Below, piece by piece: positions 1-10,238 of a stretch of 64,000 nucleotides of DNA. The stretch's first letter is position 1; the number at the start of each line of letters is the position of its first letter. The position numbers were made by a program, and so were the translations under genes. The notes beneath the pieces were generated by a model. The model was not told the DNA's origin and did no database searches. It was given only the letters and a program-made list of their open reading frames with translations. Origin of the DNA: Saxidomus purpurata (Eukaryota > Mollusca > Bivalvia > Venerida > Veneridae); NCBI GenBank assembly GCA_022818135.1, contig JAFMSR010000012.1, positions 27,730,012-27,794,011 of the forward strand. The letters are read 5' to 3'.

Positions 1-36
1 TGCATACAATACTTCAATCATTTTTTTCTGAGTCAA

Positions 37-716
37 ACAAGAGCTTAGATTGGAATTGAATTGTACAAGAGTCACCTCACTTGAATGTCAGTTACCCCTG
101 ATGACAGTAATGAAGTTTCAAATCAATAACGTGATTGATTACTGAAATAAGTGAGTTATAGTTACTTGCATGCAAACCTTCAACCAAAATTTCTAATTTC
201 AACAAGGGCTATAATTTGTAACTCATGCAGTCAATAGTAATCTACTTGTCACTGGAGACAAGATGTTTCAAAGGTAACTAAGATATATGCCTAATAGTAG
301 CTTTCACATGACACTTGACTAGCTTGCATGCAAAATATTTACCAAACTTTTTAAGTTCAACAATGTCCATAATTTGTAATAAACTCGGTCAGTAGTTAAA
401 TAAGGTGATTATTTGATACCCCTAAAGACTATACTGAAGATTTAAATAAATCTGATGAGTGGTCAATAAGATAATTATTTGGATAATAGTACCTTGCATG
501 CAAACTTTCTACATCAAACAAGGGCCATAATGTGATTAAAATAATACAAGATTTAATTAACTCGACAGTCTGACACCCTTGAAAACATCAAGGAAGTTTC
601 TAATCAATCCCATAAGTGGTAACTGAGATATGGCCACGATAGTACCTTCCATGCAAAACTTTAACCAAATTGCCGCAAAATTGACTGTTATAGCCCTCCT
701 TATAGTCGAGCCACAA
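37..716 (-). mobile_element. Satellite-type element, AGCTCGAC family, copy A1
   Basis: Read on the minus strand, this begins near 716 with GGCTCGACTATAAGGAGG and ends near 40 with AGAGCTTGTTTG-like sequence (plus strand CAAACAAGAGCTT, the complement of the AGCTCTTGTT ending of related copies). Between them are about four degenerate units with repeated motifs: CATGCAAACTTT, AACAAGGGCCATAAT and AGTAACTGAGATAT. The same unit recurs in the other orientation at 40960-42060 and 44009-46799. It is non-coding. The 3' hairpin is not clear in this copy. I infer a decayed Helentron-like non-autonomous element. Confidence 0.55.
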
Positions 717-2788
717 AAATGAATAAAGATACATGTTACACTATGATGCCATAGAGGTCTTATTCACTTGTTAATTACTGTGTCGGGTGAATTTTGTATA
801 TCATAAACTGGCAGTGGTACCAAGCTCTAAAATATGCAAGATAGAGCTTTAAAATGAATTGTTAAAATAAGGTCAATTTCATATGATATGAAGTTGCATA
901 TCTTAATTCTTATATATTTCACTTTGCAAATGATACTCATGTGAATGTGATCAGTTTTTGAAATGTAATTTGGGTAAGTGAGGCCAAATAAATGATGTGT
1001 TTTAAAGGCAAAATGAACAACCAATTTTAATTCTTTCGTTAATATTTTTTGTTTGGGATATCGTAAACTTCTTCCTATCAGTTCCTACTAATACTTGATA
1101 AAACATCCGAGGCTAAAGAGAAAGTTGCTATACTTTGTAAATAGCATTTTATTACTGTCCAGGGCTTCATACTTTAAAAGGTAGTGTAATCATACTTTAT
1201 TCAAACTGTATGTGGTAATATCAAAATTCAGACAAGACTGATGCATAATTAATTCTTATATTGTATTATTTACATGCAATATGTTGTTCCTAAGCCAATA
1301 TAGCTCATACATTTTGTAAGCCCCTAGGTCTGAAGTATAGGTATTTATTACGTTTTTTGTTTTTACGGGTTTGAAGTTTGTAATTAAAACCCGAGTGTAA
1401 TATATATACTTTTTATCCATAACTTATATGACTATACATTTATATGACTATAAATTGATTGATTATCATTGAATGAATGAATAAATGAAGCATATATGTT
1501 CTAACATGAATAAAGCAATCTATGTTTTATAGTAAAACATTACACATTAAAGTATACAATATCAGTGTAAAGTAAATTACATTAAACATAACACAACAAT
1601 ATAATATCTGGTAGCAACTTTACAAACATTCTTTGTCTAAGTTATCTTGCATGAAAGAATGTGTCGCCGACTGCTGAAAATATTAAATTTATAATATCTA
1701 AATACACACTTGAACTTAAAAGATTTTACAATTTAGTTCACAGTAACATGTGCATGCAGTATATTTCACATATAGAATGTATATATACTCCCAATTTCTC
1801 AGAAAATGAGTTTCCTTAAAAGAACAGGCATGACCTCATGTCAGTTTGAGTAAATTGAGTGTAGATACTTTGTTTTAAACTTAGTCTGTTTTGAATAATA
1901 TAAAACTGTAATGAAAAGTAACATATTTTATTTTGTTATGTAAATTACAACGTTGAGATGAAATATCAGGACACATATTGCAAAAAGCAGAGAACTTATT
2001 ACAAAATGTCACAGATCTGGTAAATTGTCTCAACAGAAATAGTTGAGGCTATAATTTTTACATTTGAACTATGAATAACATAATTCTTTAACACAGATGC
2101 AAATTTTCTTATGGTAACGTAGAGTCAGTATCTTATGCAAATGCGTGTAGTCTTTATTATCAAGCATAGAGCAAACTTAAACTGTTAAATTTCCTAGTTT
2201 ATAACAGAAAAGACCAAGATAGGGTGATTATTACTTTCTGAAAATAACAATTTGCCGTTTAAATTATTAAATAATTGTATATCATACACTTTACTATTGT
2301 AACGGATGTTACATACTTTTTAATAAGTAAAAAAAAAAAACATCACCAAAATTAAGAGAGCATGCTTATATAACGGGTATACTAACTAAGATAAGTAAAA
2401 TGAATGAAAGAGGCATTTGAAAAATGACTTTACGACATTTAGCTAATAATTAAACATTTAAAAGGAAGTTTAGTGATTTTGGCGGCCATCTTGGATTTCC
2501 GCCATTTTGGGGACTTTCGCCGGCCTAAATTTTTCTACATACACTTGATTCTATACAAGCAGACATCCCTCTTTATAAAAATACCATCAGACCTTGGGGA
2601 GGAAACCAAGTAGGGTAAATCATTTTTTTAGGCTTTTGGCTCTTTGGGTCCCGGACTACATGTCCTTCATGTCTATGTAGACCCATGTTATGCAGAACGG
2701 TACGTTCGGTGCTGTTTTTGCAGGTTTGGGTAATTTTCATAATTAAAGAATAAATTTCAATCTATATTTTGAATGCATAAATTTGTAT
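717..2788. other. AT-rich non-coding DNA
   Basis: No coding region, RNA gene or convincing repeat was recognised. Short open frames here have low-complexity, AT-driven composition. A short GC-richer patch near 2480-2525 (GGCGGCCATCTTGG) stands out in composition but shows no clear function. Confidence 0.5.
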
Positions 2789-3312
2789 TGCAAGTGGAAA
2801 TTAGCAAAAAGCAATTAGCAAGTTGCAATTAGAAAATGATAATTGGCAATGAAAAAATGCCAAGTAGCAAGTGGCAATAAGCATGTAGCAATAAGCAAGT
2901 GGCAATTAGCAACTGCCAATTGGCAATTATCAAGTGGCATGCCCCAAGTAGCAATTAGCAATTAGCAAGTGGCATGTCCCAAGTAGCAATAAGAAAATGG
3001 CAGGTGGCAATTAGCAAGTGTCCCAATTGGCAAATGGCAAGTGGCAATTAGCAAGTGACATGTCCCAACTAGCAATAAGCAAGTGGCAATTACCAAGTGG
3101 CATATCCCATGTAGTAATTAAGTATAAGCAAGTAGCAATTAGCAAGTGGCATGTATCAACTAGCAATTAGCAAGTGGCAAGTGACAATAAGCAAGTGGCA
3201 AGTGACAATTAGCAACTAGCAATAGGCAAATAACAAGTGGCACGTCCAAACCTGCAATCAGCAATAAGCAAGTGGCAATTAGCAAGTAGCAATTAGCAAG
3301 TGGCATGTCCCA
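2789..3312. repeat. Irregular minisatellite of AGCAAGTGGCAATT units
   Basis: More than 500 bp are built from permutations of short words: GCAATTAGCAAGTGG, GCAATAAGCAAGTGG and GGCATGTCCCAA. The plus strand in this block is rich in A and G and poor in T-runs. Units vary in length and order, so this is not a simple microsatellite. A higher-order unit ending in GGCATGTCCCAACT or a variant recurs several times (about 2938, 2974, 3058, 3105, 3302). It is non-coding. Confidence 0.8.
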
Positions 3313-3612
3313 ACCCGCATTCCATAAGATACGCTGTTCTTTGTCCTATCACATTTTATACTTTGCAAACAAAAGCATAAGCAGATGACAACAGATCATG
3401 TAGCAATATGACAAATTATTTTGAAGCGCAGCAGCCACACACGAAATAGTCTCGACCTGGTGATAAATATGGATGCATCATTTACATCGTGTTGATATTC
3501 TTTATAAACCAAGGCTATTTTCTAGTCCGGAAATGATCATTTTATAAACAAAAACAGTTTCAAGTACATACAAAAGCAATCGTTATCATTTTAGATATGA
3601 CTTCACTGAATC

Positions 3613-4060
3613 GGTGTGACTTGGAACCAGCCAATTTCTGTAGGGAACTTGCGGACCTATTAAATATCTGTGTTCTCCGATTGGTCCAAAATGATTGACA
3701 GCACTACGTTTTCTAGAATTAAAATCGAAAGTACAATGGTTGAGCATAACAAAATATAGTTTATGAATTTTCTGATTAATTTTACGGTGTCCTATGGCTA
3801 TCTGAAAATATTGAATTTTTTGACAGAATGTAAACAAAAATCCTACAGACGAGGACTGGTGCAATTTTCGGCTATAATGTAACTCATTATGCATATAAAA
3901 ATGGTATTTTTGGGTGTAAATAAGGTGGGTCTACAGATCTATTCAGGGGTGTAAGTACTCAACGAATGTTTTGGTATGCGGACCGTGCTTAATGTTATAC
4001 AGTAAGTCTATGGAAAAAGATTTAATAAAGTCATACCTTAAGACTCTCTTTCTGTTTACA
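3613..4060 (+). repeat. Dispersed repeat R1, copy 1
   Basis: This matches 27251-27680 in the same orientation. Shared blocks include GACTTGGAACCAGCCAATT, GATTGGTCCAAAATGATTG, TTTTGACAGAATGTAA, CCTACAGACGAGG, AATTTTCGGCTATAA and GGGGTGTAAGTA. The pair differs by scattered substitutions and small indels. No protein is preserved between the copies, so open frames across it are chance. The element class is unknown. Confidence 0.7.
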
Positions 4061-4288
4061 GATTGGCACCAATTTAACGGACCTTTATAATATGGAAATT
4101 TTTACGAGCAATCATTTTAATTTGTACAAAATAGGTCGCATTCTCCCAAAGAAGTATTTTTTTCAAATATATCTTATATTCATGCTTAAGTAGATAAATC
4201 AAAATGTTTCGCATTCTTTGTGCAGTTTACGCAATTATTGTAAACATAAAATTATCTCACGCTATGTACCTACTTGTTTAAATGCAAA

Positions 4289-4740
4289 CAGGGGCGGGTC
4301 CAGGATTTGGTCTTAGAGGGTGCGTAACTTTTTGCCATTTGTTGGTTCTGCTCAAGCCTTATAAGACGGCAATTATGACTGTGTTTTATTCTTTGTTTTT
4401 GTACGAACCATCGGTGGGGAGCGAGTGTATAATAAACATGTATAATTGAATGGCAATGAACAATGTCAGGGCCTGTAGCCAGAGGTTAAAAAATAGGGAG
4501 GCACTTTCTATCGGGTTTTCGGGGGCATGGAGCATGGAACAAAAATTTTTTCGAGGGTGTCATTTTCCTGCATTTCAAACGTGTTTTTGATACTTTTAAG
4601 ATACCGATTTCGGAAACAGAAAATAAAAATTTATACTCAGATATTTATGTAAGGTTGGGAAATTTTAGGGGGCATATGTAAGGTTGGGGAATTTTAGGGG
4701 CCCGCACCGGGTGCGCCCCCCCCCCCTGAATCCGCTAGTG
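4289..4740. mobile_element. hAT-like non-autonomous element
   Basis: The ends are inverted relatives: CAGGGGCGGGTCCAGG at 4289, and CACTAGCGGATTCAGG read inward from 4740. The CAGGGGCGGATCC-type terminus is typical of hAT elements. Flanking sequences share GCAAA but not a full 8-bp target duplication. Near the right end a unit of about 30 bp (TATGTAAGGTTGGG...TTTAGGGG) is duplicated at about 4645-4702, followed by a long C run. No transposase is present. Confidence 0.5.
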
Positions 4741-4793
4741 GCAAATATATTGTATCTATTTCAAATTGACATGCAAGCTCGCAACAGTTGTTC

Positions 4794-4799
4794 TTTATT
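4794..4799 (-). promoter_or_regulatory. Polyadenylation signal of the GT61 gene
   Basis: TTTATT on the plus strand reads AATAAA on the minus strand, about 130 bp beyond the stop codon of the glycosyltransferase. Its position suits a short 3' UTR. Confidence 0.5.
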
Positions 4800-4926
4800 T
4801 CATGGATAACTCATGCTAAAAGAGAAATTTCCTAGACAGAAAATGCACTTCACTACAGCAAAATAATCACTCATGTACTTTTTGTTCTGTAGTACCAAAA
4901 CGACATTGATGCCTTGTAATGTACAA

Positions 4927-6390
4927 CTACGATGGACACATGCGTATGTAAGCTTTCGTTATTAATGATGTTATTGCCTGTACATCTACAATTGTCGTAT
5001 CCTTATCTATCGCTTTCTTCTTATCTCCATTTCTCCACTCAAAATACGCGAGAGAACGCCAAGACGCAATAAACTGAAAATGACTGATTTTCGAGTGTTT
5101 CCATGGAAATAGCTCAATCAAGGCTGCGTGGCTTGGTAAGAGTGTTGTATAGGCTAAACCTGCTCCATGCATTCCTACAAGTATATCTGTTTGGAAAGCT
5201 AATTCAATTTGTTTGTTGACTGGTAGACGGTCGAGTTGAACACCTTTCACGTTATGACCACTAAGCTTCAGAGAAACGTTCCCCAACAGTTCTTGTTCGT
5301 TGGCTATTTTTCGACTTACTCGTCCAGAAGGATTTCTTGGATGAGCTATATAATTTCTTCTGAAGATAATTGATACTGTTACATTTTTGCAGTTAATTTC
5401 AGGCTTCTTTTGCATAGTTTTTGTTTTTGATAAAACAAAATCTCTGAATTCGTTTAGAAATGGAATTTTTACTTTGCTTTTCTTAACTAGTGGACTGTCT
5501 TTGGTAGTAAGTGACCAGACTAAAGACCTGTATAATATTGTATGTGTTATATGTCCAATTCTTGTTACTTTCGGGAATAATGTCCACCAAACATCATCTA
5601 CTTGTGAAATAGGGTGAGCATCGACGAATAAAATACCAATTTCATTAATATTCAAACCCAGAAACTTTGTCAGGAAGAATATATCGTATAGCTCCACCAT
5701 CACCCAGTACAAATTGGCATAATCGGTGCGTACAATTGCAAAAGTAACTCTATCTTCGATGTTATTTACTGGCAAATTTCCTTGAATTATGTCTACTGAA
5801 TCCTCCCATGCCTTTAAATGATCTTTTCTTCCTGAAAATGCATGCGGAGGTTTCTTTTCGCATGGTAATTGAAAAAATCCTGGTCTTGTTTTGATTAACT
5901 CTTCCTTCTCTGCCTGCTTTAGAACCTCACTGATATTTTCACCCCCTTTTTTCACACTGGACACTTTATTGTTATCCACTGTAACGTTGTTTACTACTGC
6001 AAAGAAACTGCTGAAGTACTTAATATTTCCCCCACAGTATGATCGGTTTTCTTTTTGAAGATTTTCTAAAAGAGGGAGTAATACTTTGTTGCTTTTGTTG
6101 TTGTTACTGGCTTTTAGCATGATGTTAGAGTTTTTAGTAATGTTCGGAGATTTTTCATCTATATATTTCCGTATATCCAGAACATATGACACATCTTCAA
6201 CAGTTTTCTGATTGTCAAGATCTAGACGCATTTCTGGATGATTTAAGATAACGAAAATATGCAATATCAAGTAAACAACAATCACTTTCAGCAGTAACAA
6301 CTGACCATGTTTGACACATGTTATATGTATAGTCTTGCAATTGCAGAGGCACGATGTTGACTTTTTAACGGCGGTATGGCGATGGTCCAT
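4927..6390 (-). CDS. GT61-family glycosyltransferase, Golgi/ER type II membrane protein
   Basis: This is a 487-residue open frame on the minus strand. An upstream in-frame TTG at 6396 extends it by two residues, but the first ATG is at 6390. A short cytosolic N-terminus is followed by a hydrophobic anchor at about residues 33-52 (LLLLKVIVVYLILHIFVIL), then a lumenal stem with NxS/T sites and a catalytic region. The last 180 residues hold the GT61 (DUF563) signature: FRRNYIAHPRNPSGR, then QIELAFQTDILVGMHGAGL, then a LIELFPW segment. Known GT61 enzymes include EOGT and POMGNT2 (GlcNAc transfer) and plant core beta-1,2-xylosyltransferase. The acceptor here cannot be read from sequence. It ends in CPS followed by TAG. 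A CCTCCAG on the minus strand just upstream of the ATG could be a splice acceptor, so a 5' untranslated exon is possible. Confidence 0.8.
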   Translation of the reverse strand: MDHRHTAVKKSTSCLCNCKTIHITCVKHGQLLLLKVIVVYLILHIFVILNHPEMRLDLDNQKTVEDVSYVLDIRKYIDEKSPNITKNSNIMLKASNNNKSNKVLLPLLENLQKENRSYCGGNIKYFSSFFAVVNNVTVDNNKVSSVKKGGENISEVLKQAEKEELIKTRPGFFQLPCEKKPPHAFSGRKDHLKAWEDSVDIIQGNLPVNNIEDRVTFAIVRTDYANLYWVMVELYDIFFLTKFLGLNINEIGILFVDAHPISQVDDVWWTLFPKVTRIGHITHTILYRSLVWSLTTKDSPLVKKSKVKIPFLNEFRDFVLSKTKTMQKKPEINCKNVTVSIIFRRNYIAHPRNPSGRVSRKIANEQELLGNVSLKLSGHNVKGVQLDRLPVNKQIELAFQTDILVGMHGAGLAYTTLLPSHAALIELFPWKHSKISHFQFIASWRSLAYFEWRNGDKKKAIDKDTTIVDVQAITSLITKAYIRMCPS

Positions 6391-6847
6391 CCTCAACGTT
6401 TATCAAATTTGACCAATGTTTATACCTGGAGGTTTCAAGGTAAAGGTAGATGGAATGGCACTTGCTTAGAACAAAATGTTTACATTTCCAAACACGGTTT
6501 AAGTTTCGCCGATAGATCGTTTTACGTAATAAAAATTAGATAATATGTAATGCGTTTGATTTCATCTTCTTCTTCCTTTTGTCGTCTTGAAGATAGCTCC
6601 TCACTAGTTCCCAGGAATAATTAGAAGAGATAGCTCTGAAAGTACACAATGTTACATTAAGTCTGCCTTTAAAATCATTCGCAATACAAATTACAGATTA
6701 GCATTTATTACGATTAACAAAGGGCTATTTTAACATCATGATCAGTTTATTTTTCTTTCGTGCTTTCATTTAATTACGGTTACATTGTGTACTGAAAATT
6801 TGAGCCTATTTTATCCTGGGTTGATCAATAGCAATTCTTTGATAATT

Positions 6848-7108
6848 TCAGTTGCTTGGATACGCATTGAATACTAATGAATCTGGACTGTGTAATCTCA
6901 TTTCGATTGATGGTAATGGTTCGTGTCCTGCTATCCTAGCAACCGAGAAAGTAGAGGATAGGGTTCTTAGGTAAACTGCTTGCTTGTAAAATACCTGAAA
7001 TTCGTTATGAAAGTGCGTTAAGCCTGAAAAAGGAGACAGTCGCCATTCAATATATTCCCTTGCACTACTAAAACGAATGTTCCGACTGAGATCGATTAAT
7101 TCAAACAT
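6848..7108 (-). CDS. Hypothetical 86-residue open frame
   Basis: It starts with MFELIDLSRNIRF and ends LVFNAYPSN. The amino-acid mix (balanced charge, F/L/R/S, few runs) is more protein-like than the AT-driven frames around it. No domain, signal peptide or membrane segment is visible. It is on the same strand as the GT61 gene, about 460 bp upstream of it. It could be a fragment of a repeat-encoded protein or an exon of an unseen gene. I do not recognise it. Confidence 0.25.
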   Translation of the reverse strand: MFELIDLSRNIRFSSAREYIEWRLSPFSGLTHFHNEFQVFYKQAVYLRTLSSTFSVARIAGHEPLPSIEMRLHSPDSLVFNAYPSN

Positions 7109-8142
7109 TACTTTCGGCTAAAACATGAAAGGCATAAAGTCATATATCTCTCACCAAACTTTAAATATAGCTCCCAAACAATTTTAACCCAACGGGTACG
7201 CCATGTTTTGAAGGACGACCTTTAATTGATGAAGTCGTGAAATCTGAGAAAGAATATTCACGTATCAATAAATTTGTTTTATATACTTAACATTAAGTTG
7301 CTTCTCACCTAACCAGCATTATCATATTATTGACAGGCCAGCATTTAATGTATAAACTGTCGTGGAGAAGGGGCACAAGAGAAGCATTCATACAATACAG
7401 TTTAAAATCCGAGGAGAAGACTAAAGTGTACTGCACAGCCCAACAAGGAAATAAGCCAAGCCCTCTGGTGACCATTATTTGACAAACAAACATGACTTGA
7501 AGACATGACAAAATGAAAATAATTAGAACAAAGCCTGTAGTTTTAGTTATTGCATTGTGCTAAATTTCCACTAGTTAAAACATGACAACCAGGATGTTGC
7601 ATGGATTAACCAGATCTGAAATATTAATTTTGACAAGGGATTCTAAACTAAAGAAATGAGCAAAAATATTCACTTCAAGTATGTTTTTACATTTATATGT
7701 ATACGCTTTAATTTTTTTCACTGTCGCGTTTCCCCTATAACAAATTGGTGCTACAGACCAAATAAACTTAATATTTTCCATAGGTGGTATACAGAAAAAA
7801 CATACCTGCACAGAATGTTGCATCCTAGGTCCCTTTAAAGTAACTGAAATCATCATCAATAATAGCAATTATGATAATACATAAGTTTGTCCTTTTATTG
7901 TTTGATTGCGTATTACTTGAAATACACGTTTTTATAAAATGTAGACTGTGTCAGAAACTACTGCAGTTAACTGAGCCTTTAATTTAACAAATAACCTTAA
8001 AAATTCAATATATACAAAGTCGCAATGTGTGTACTTGAAATTTGATATGTGCCCGATCATTTGAAATTCAGCTAAACAATGGACTATCAAGATTGTAAAA
8101 CAAATTTCTGAAAGAGTGAGACAGACTTTAAAACGTTACTTA

Positions 8143-8216
8143 AGATGTGGTGTGGTATGTTGAAAGTTACAGAATTTCGAGATGTGGTGTGGTATGCCGA
8201 AAGTTATAGAATTTCG
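8143..8216. repeat. 37-bp tandem duplication
   Basis: AGATGTGGTGTGGTATG... occurs at 8143 and again at 8180, with three substitutions between the copies. It is a local slippage event with no function visible. Confidence 0.8.
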
Positions 8217-8884
8217 TAGTGTACAATAAACAACTACATGTACATTGTATGTGTAAAAAGCGATCTTTGATATTTATACACGAACGCTTCCACGTTAATG
8301 AACCGATGATGAGAGGGATATGACGTTAAACATAGCAAAATCAATTATCAATATTAAACTCTTAAGAATAAGAAATATCTTATATTTTACGCCCGGCGAC
8401 TTTTAAAGCAAACAAAGGACACATGTCGTGTCTTCTGAATTTTTTATATCGTGTAAATGTTTACATTTCCTTGAAGCAAAATAATAGGTGTCGTTTTCAT
8501 TTATGTTAAGTCTATCTATTGAGGTGCCTTCCTCTTTTCGTATTATCCACCTACCCCCGCTCGTGTTTTAAGTCACAAAGTTAGTATTAAAGCTGTTCGT
8601 TGTACTTGCTCTCTGTTGTTCCGTCTGTTTGTTTCAGTTCACGTGTGTACGTGCATGCGTGTTAAATGGGTACTGTTAGGACAATTCTCATTCAATTATC
8701 TTATTATGTGTTGAATAAGAATCTTTATAGTAGCGGCAAAACACAGGAATTATTTTTTATCAGTTAGAACATACGCATATTCTACGTTTTATTGTATCAT
8801 TTATTCATTATACAACAGCAAAACGAAGTGTTCTCGGGTATACAAGAATTAGCAATACCCTGTCGGTTGGTCCATTTTCATAAC

Positions 8885-9355
8885 ATGGATAGTTTACCTT
8901 CATTTTTCAAAGCATTGTAGTGAATATTACCGTACATATAACCACCGTGAATGGCAGATGTGCAAGACACAAATTGTACGAGGTGTTGCAGAGTTATACC
9001 CCTTTGAACTTAAACTTTTCTATTGCATTAATTTCTGATAGCATAGGATATGTAGCTTGTGGAGCATACTCCTTCAATTTTCAAAGGATTGCACGGAGTA
9101 TATGCACACACAATCACCACGATTTAATAATAGATGTGCTAAACACAATGTTTGTGTGTATCCATCAAGGTGTTGCAGAGTCATTCCCCTTATAACTGTT
9201 TAAATTTCATGTAGAATAGGTGGTTTGTGGAGCGCACTTTTACTTTAGTCTTGAAAGGGTTGCAATGAAGATTGGTACGTCTTATGACCGTGAAGAGTTC
9301 TAGCACACATTTAGTGCGTATCTACCAATGTGTTGCAGAATGATGCCCCTTCAGG
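8885..9355 (-). repeat. Satellite array of about 150-bp units
   Basis: Three diverged units share the phrases 'ttttcaaaggattgca', 'accacgatt/accgtgaa', 'gtgttgcagagttat' and a trailing CCCCTT. It abuts the 9360-10238 element and may be a diverged edge of the same element. The open frame across it comes from the repeat. Confidence 0.55.
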
Positions 9356-9359
9356 TCGG

Positions 9360-10238
9360 TAAGTGTGACCTTGACCTTTGAAAAGGTTCTTGCACGCACA
9401 ACATTGTGCCAAGTTATTTTAAAAACAATCAATGCATGACAAAGTTACAGTCCGGACACAAATGTATTCATATAAACAGGATTCCATTATTTTTAAACTC
9501 TAAGTGTGACCTTGACCTTTGAGGTAGGGACCTGGGTCTTGCACGCGATACGTCGGCTTGATGTGTTAAACATTTGTGCCATGTTATTTTAAAATCAATC
9601 AATGCATGACAAAGTAGCAGTCCGGACACGAATGTGTGTATATATACAGGATCCCATTACCTTCAAACTCTATGTGTGACCTTGACCTTTGTAGTTGGGA
9701 CATGGGTCTTGCTCGCGACACGTCGTCTTGATGTGCTTAACATTTGTGCCAAGGTATTTTAAAATCCTTCAATGCATGACAAAGAAGCAGTCCGGACACG
9801 AATGTGTGCATATACAATGTTTACAGGATTCCATTATCTTCAAACTCTAAGTTTGACCTTGACCTTTGAGGTCGGGACGTGGGTCTTGCACTCGACACAT
9901 CGTCTTGATGTGCTGAACATTTGTGCTAAGTTATTTTAAAATCCTTCAATGAATGACAAAGTTACAGTCCGGACACGAATGTGTGCATATATACAGGATT
10001 CCATTATCTTCAAACTTTAAGTGTGACCTTGACCTTTGAGGTAGAGACATGGGTCTTGCACGCGACACGTCGTCTAGGTGTGCTGAACATTTGTGCCAAG
10101 TCATTTTAAAATCCTTCAATGCATGACAAAGTTACAGCCCGGACAAGGAAAAATGTAAGGCCGGACGCACGGACGGACGGACAGACGGACGGACGGACGG
10201 TGCGATTTTAATATGCCACCCTTCGAGAGCATAAAAAG
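9360..10238 (-). mobile_element. Satellite-type element, TGCCCCC family, copy C2
   Basis: Read on the minus strand it begins at about 10238 with TTATGCTCTCGAAGGGTGGCA, followed by an AAAATCGCACC block and a (GTCC)n-type microsatellite (plus strand GGAC repeats at about 10160-10200). Next come about five units of about 175-185 bp. Landmarks are GTCCGGACTGTAACTTTGTC, GGATTTTAAAATAA, ACATCAAGACGACGTG and CAAGGTCACAC. The same element in plus orientation, with intact ends, lies at 42945-44000. The 3' end is not recognisable here. Confidence 0.7.

Larger units (their letters stand above)
6391..8884. other. Non-coding region upstream of the GT61 gene
   Basis: The promoter of the GT61 gene should lie in this interval, but no TATA box or initiator could be fixed. 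It contains an unidentified minus-strand open frame (6848-7108) and a 37-bp tandem duplication (8143-8216). Nothing else was recognised. Confidence 0.45.

Noticed and set aside
2461..2525. A short coding or promoter island at GGCGGCCATCTTGG
   Set aside because: A similar GCCATCTTGG motif recurs near 13720, and no transcript features surround either site.
8920..9195. A 91-residue open frame
   Set aside because: It lies inside the 8885-9355 satellite array and follows the repeat period.
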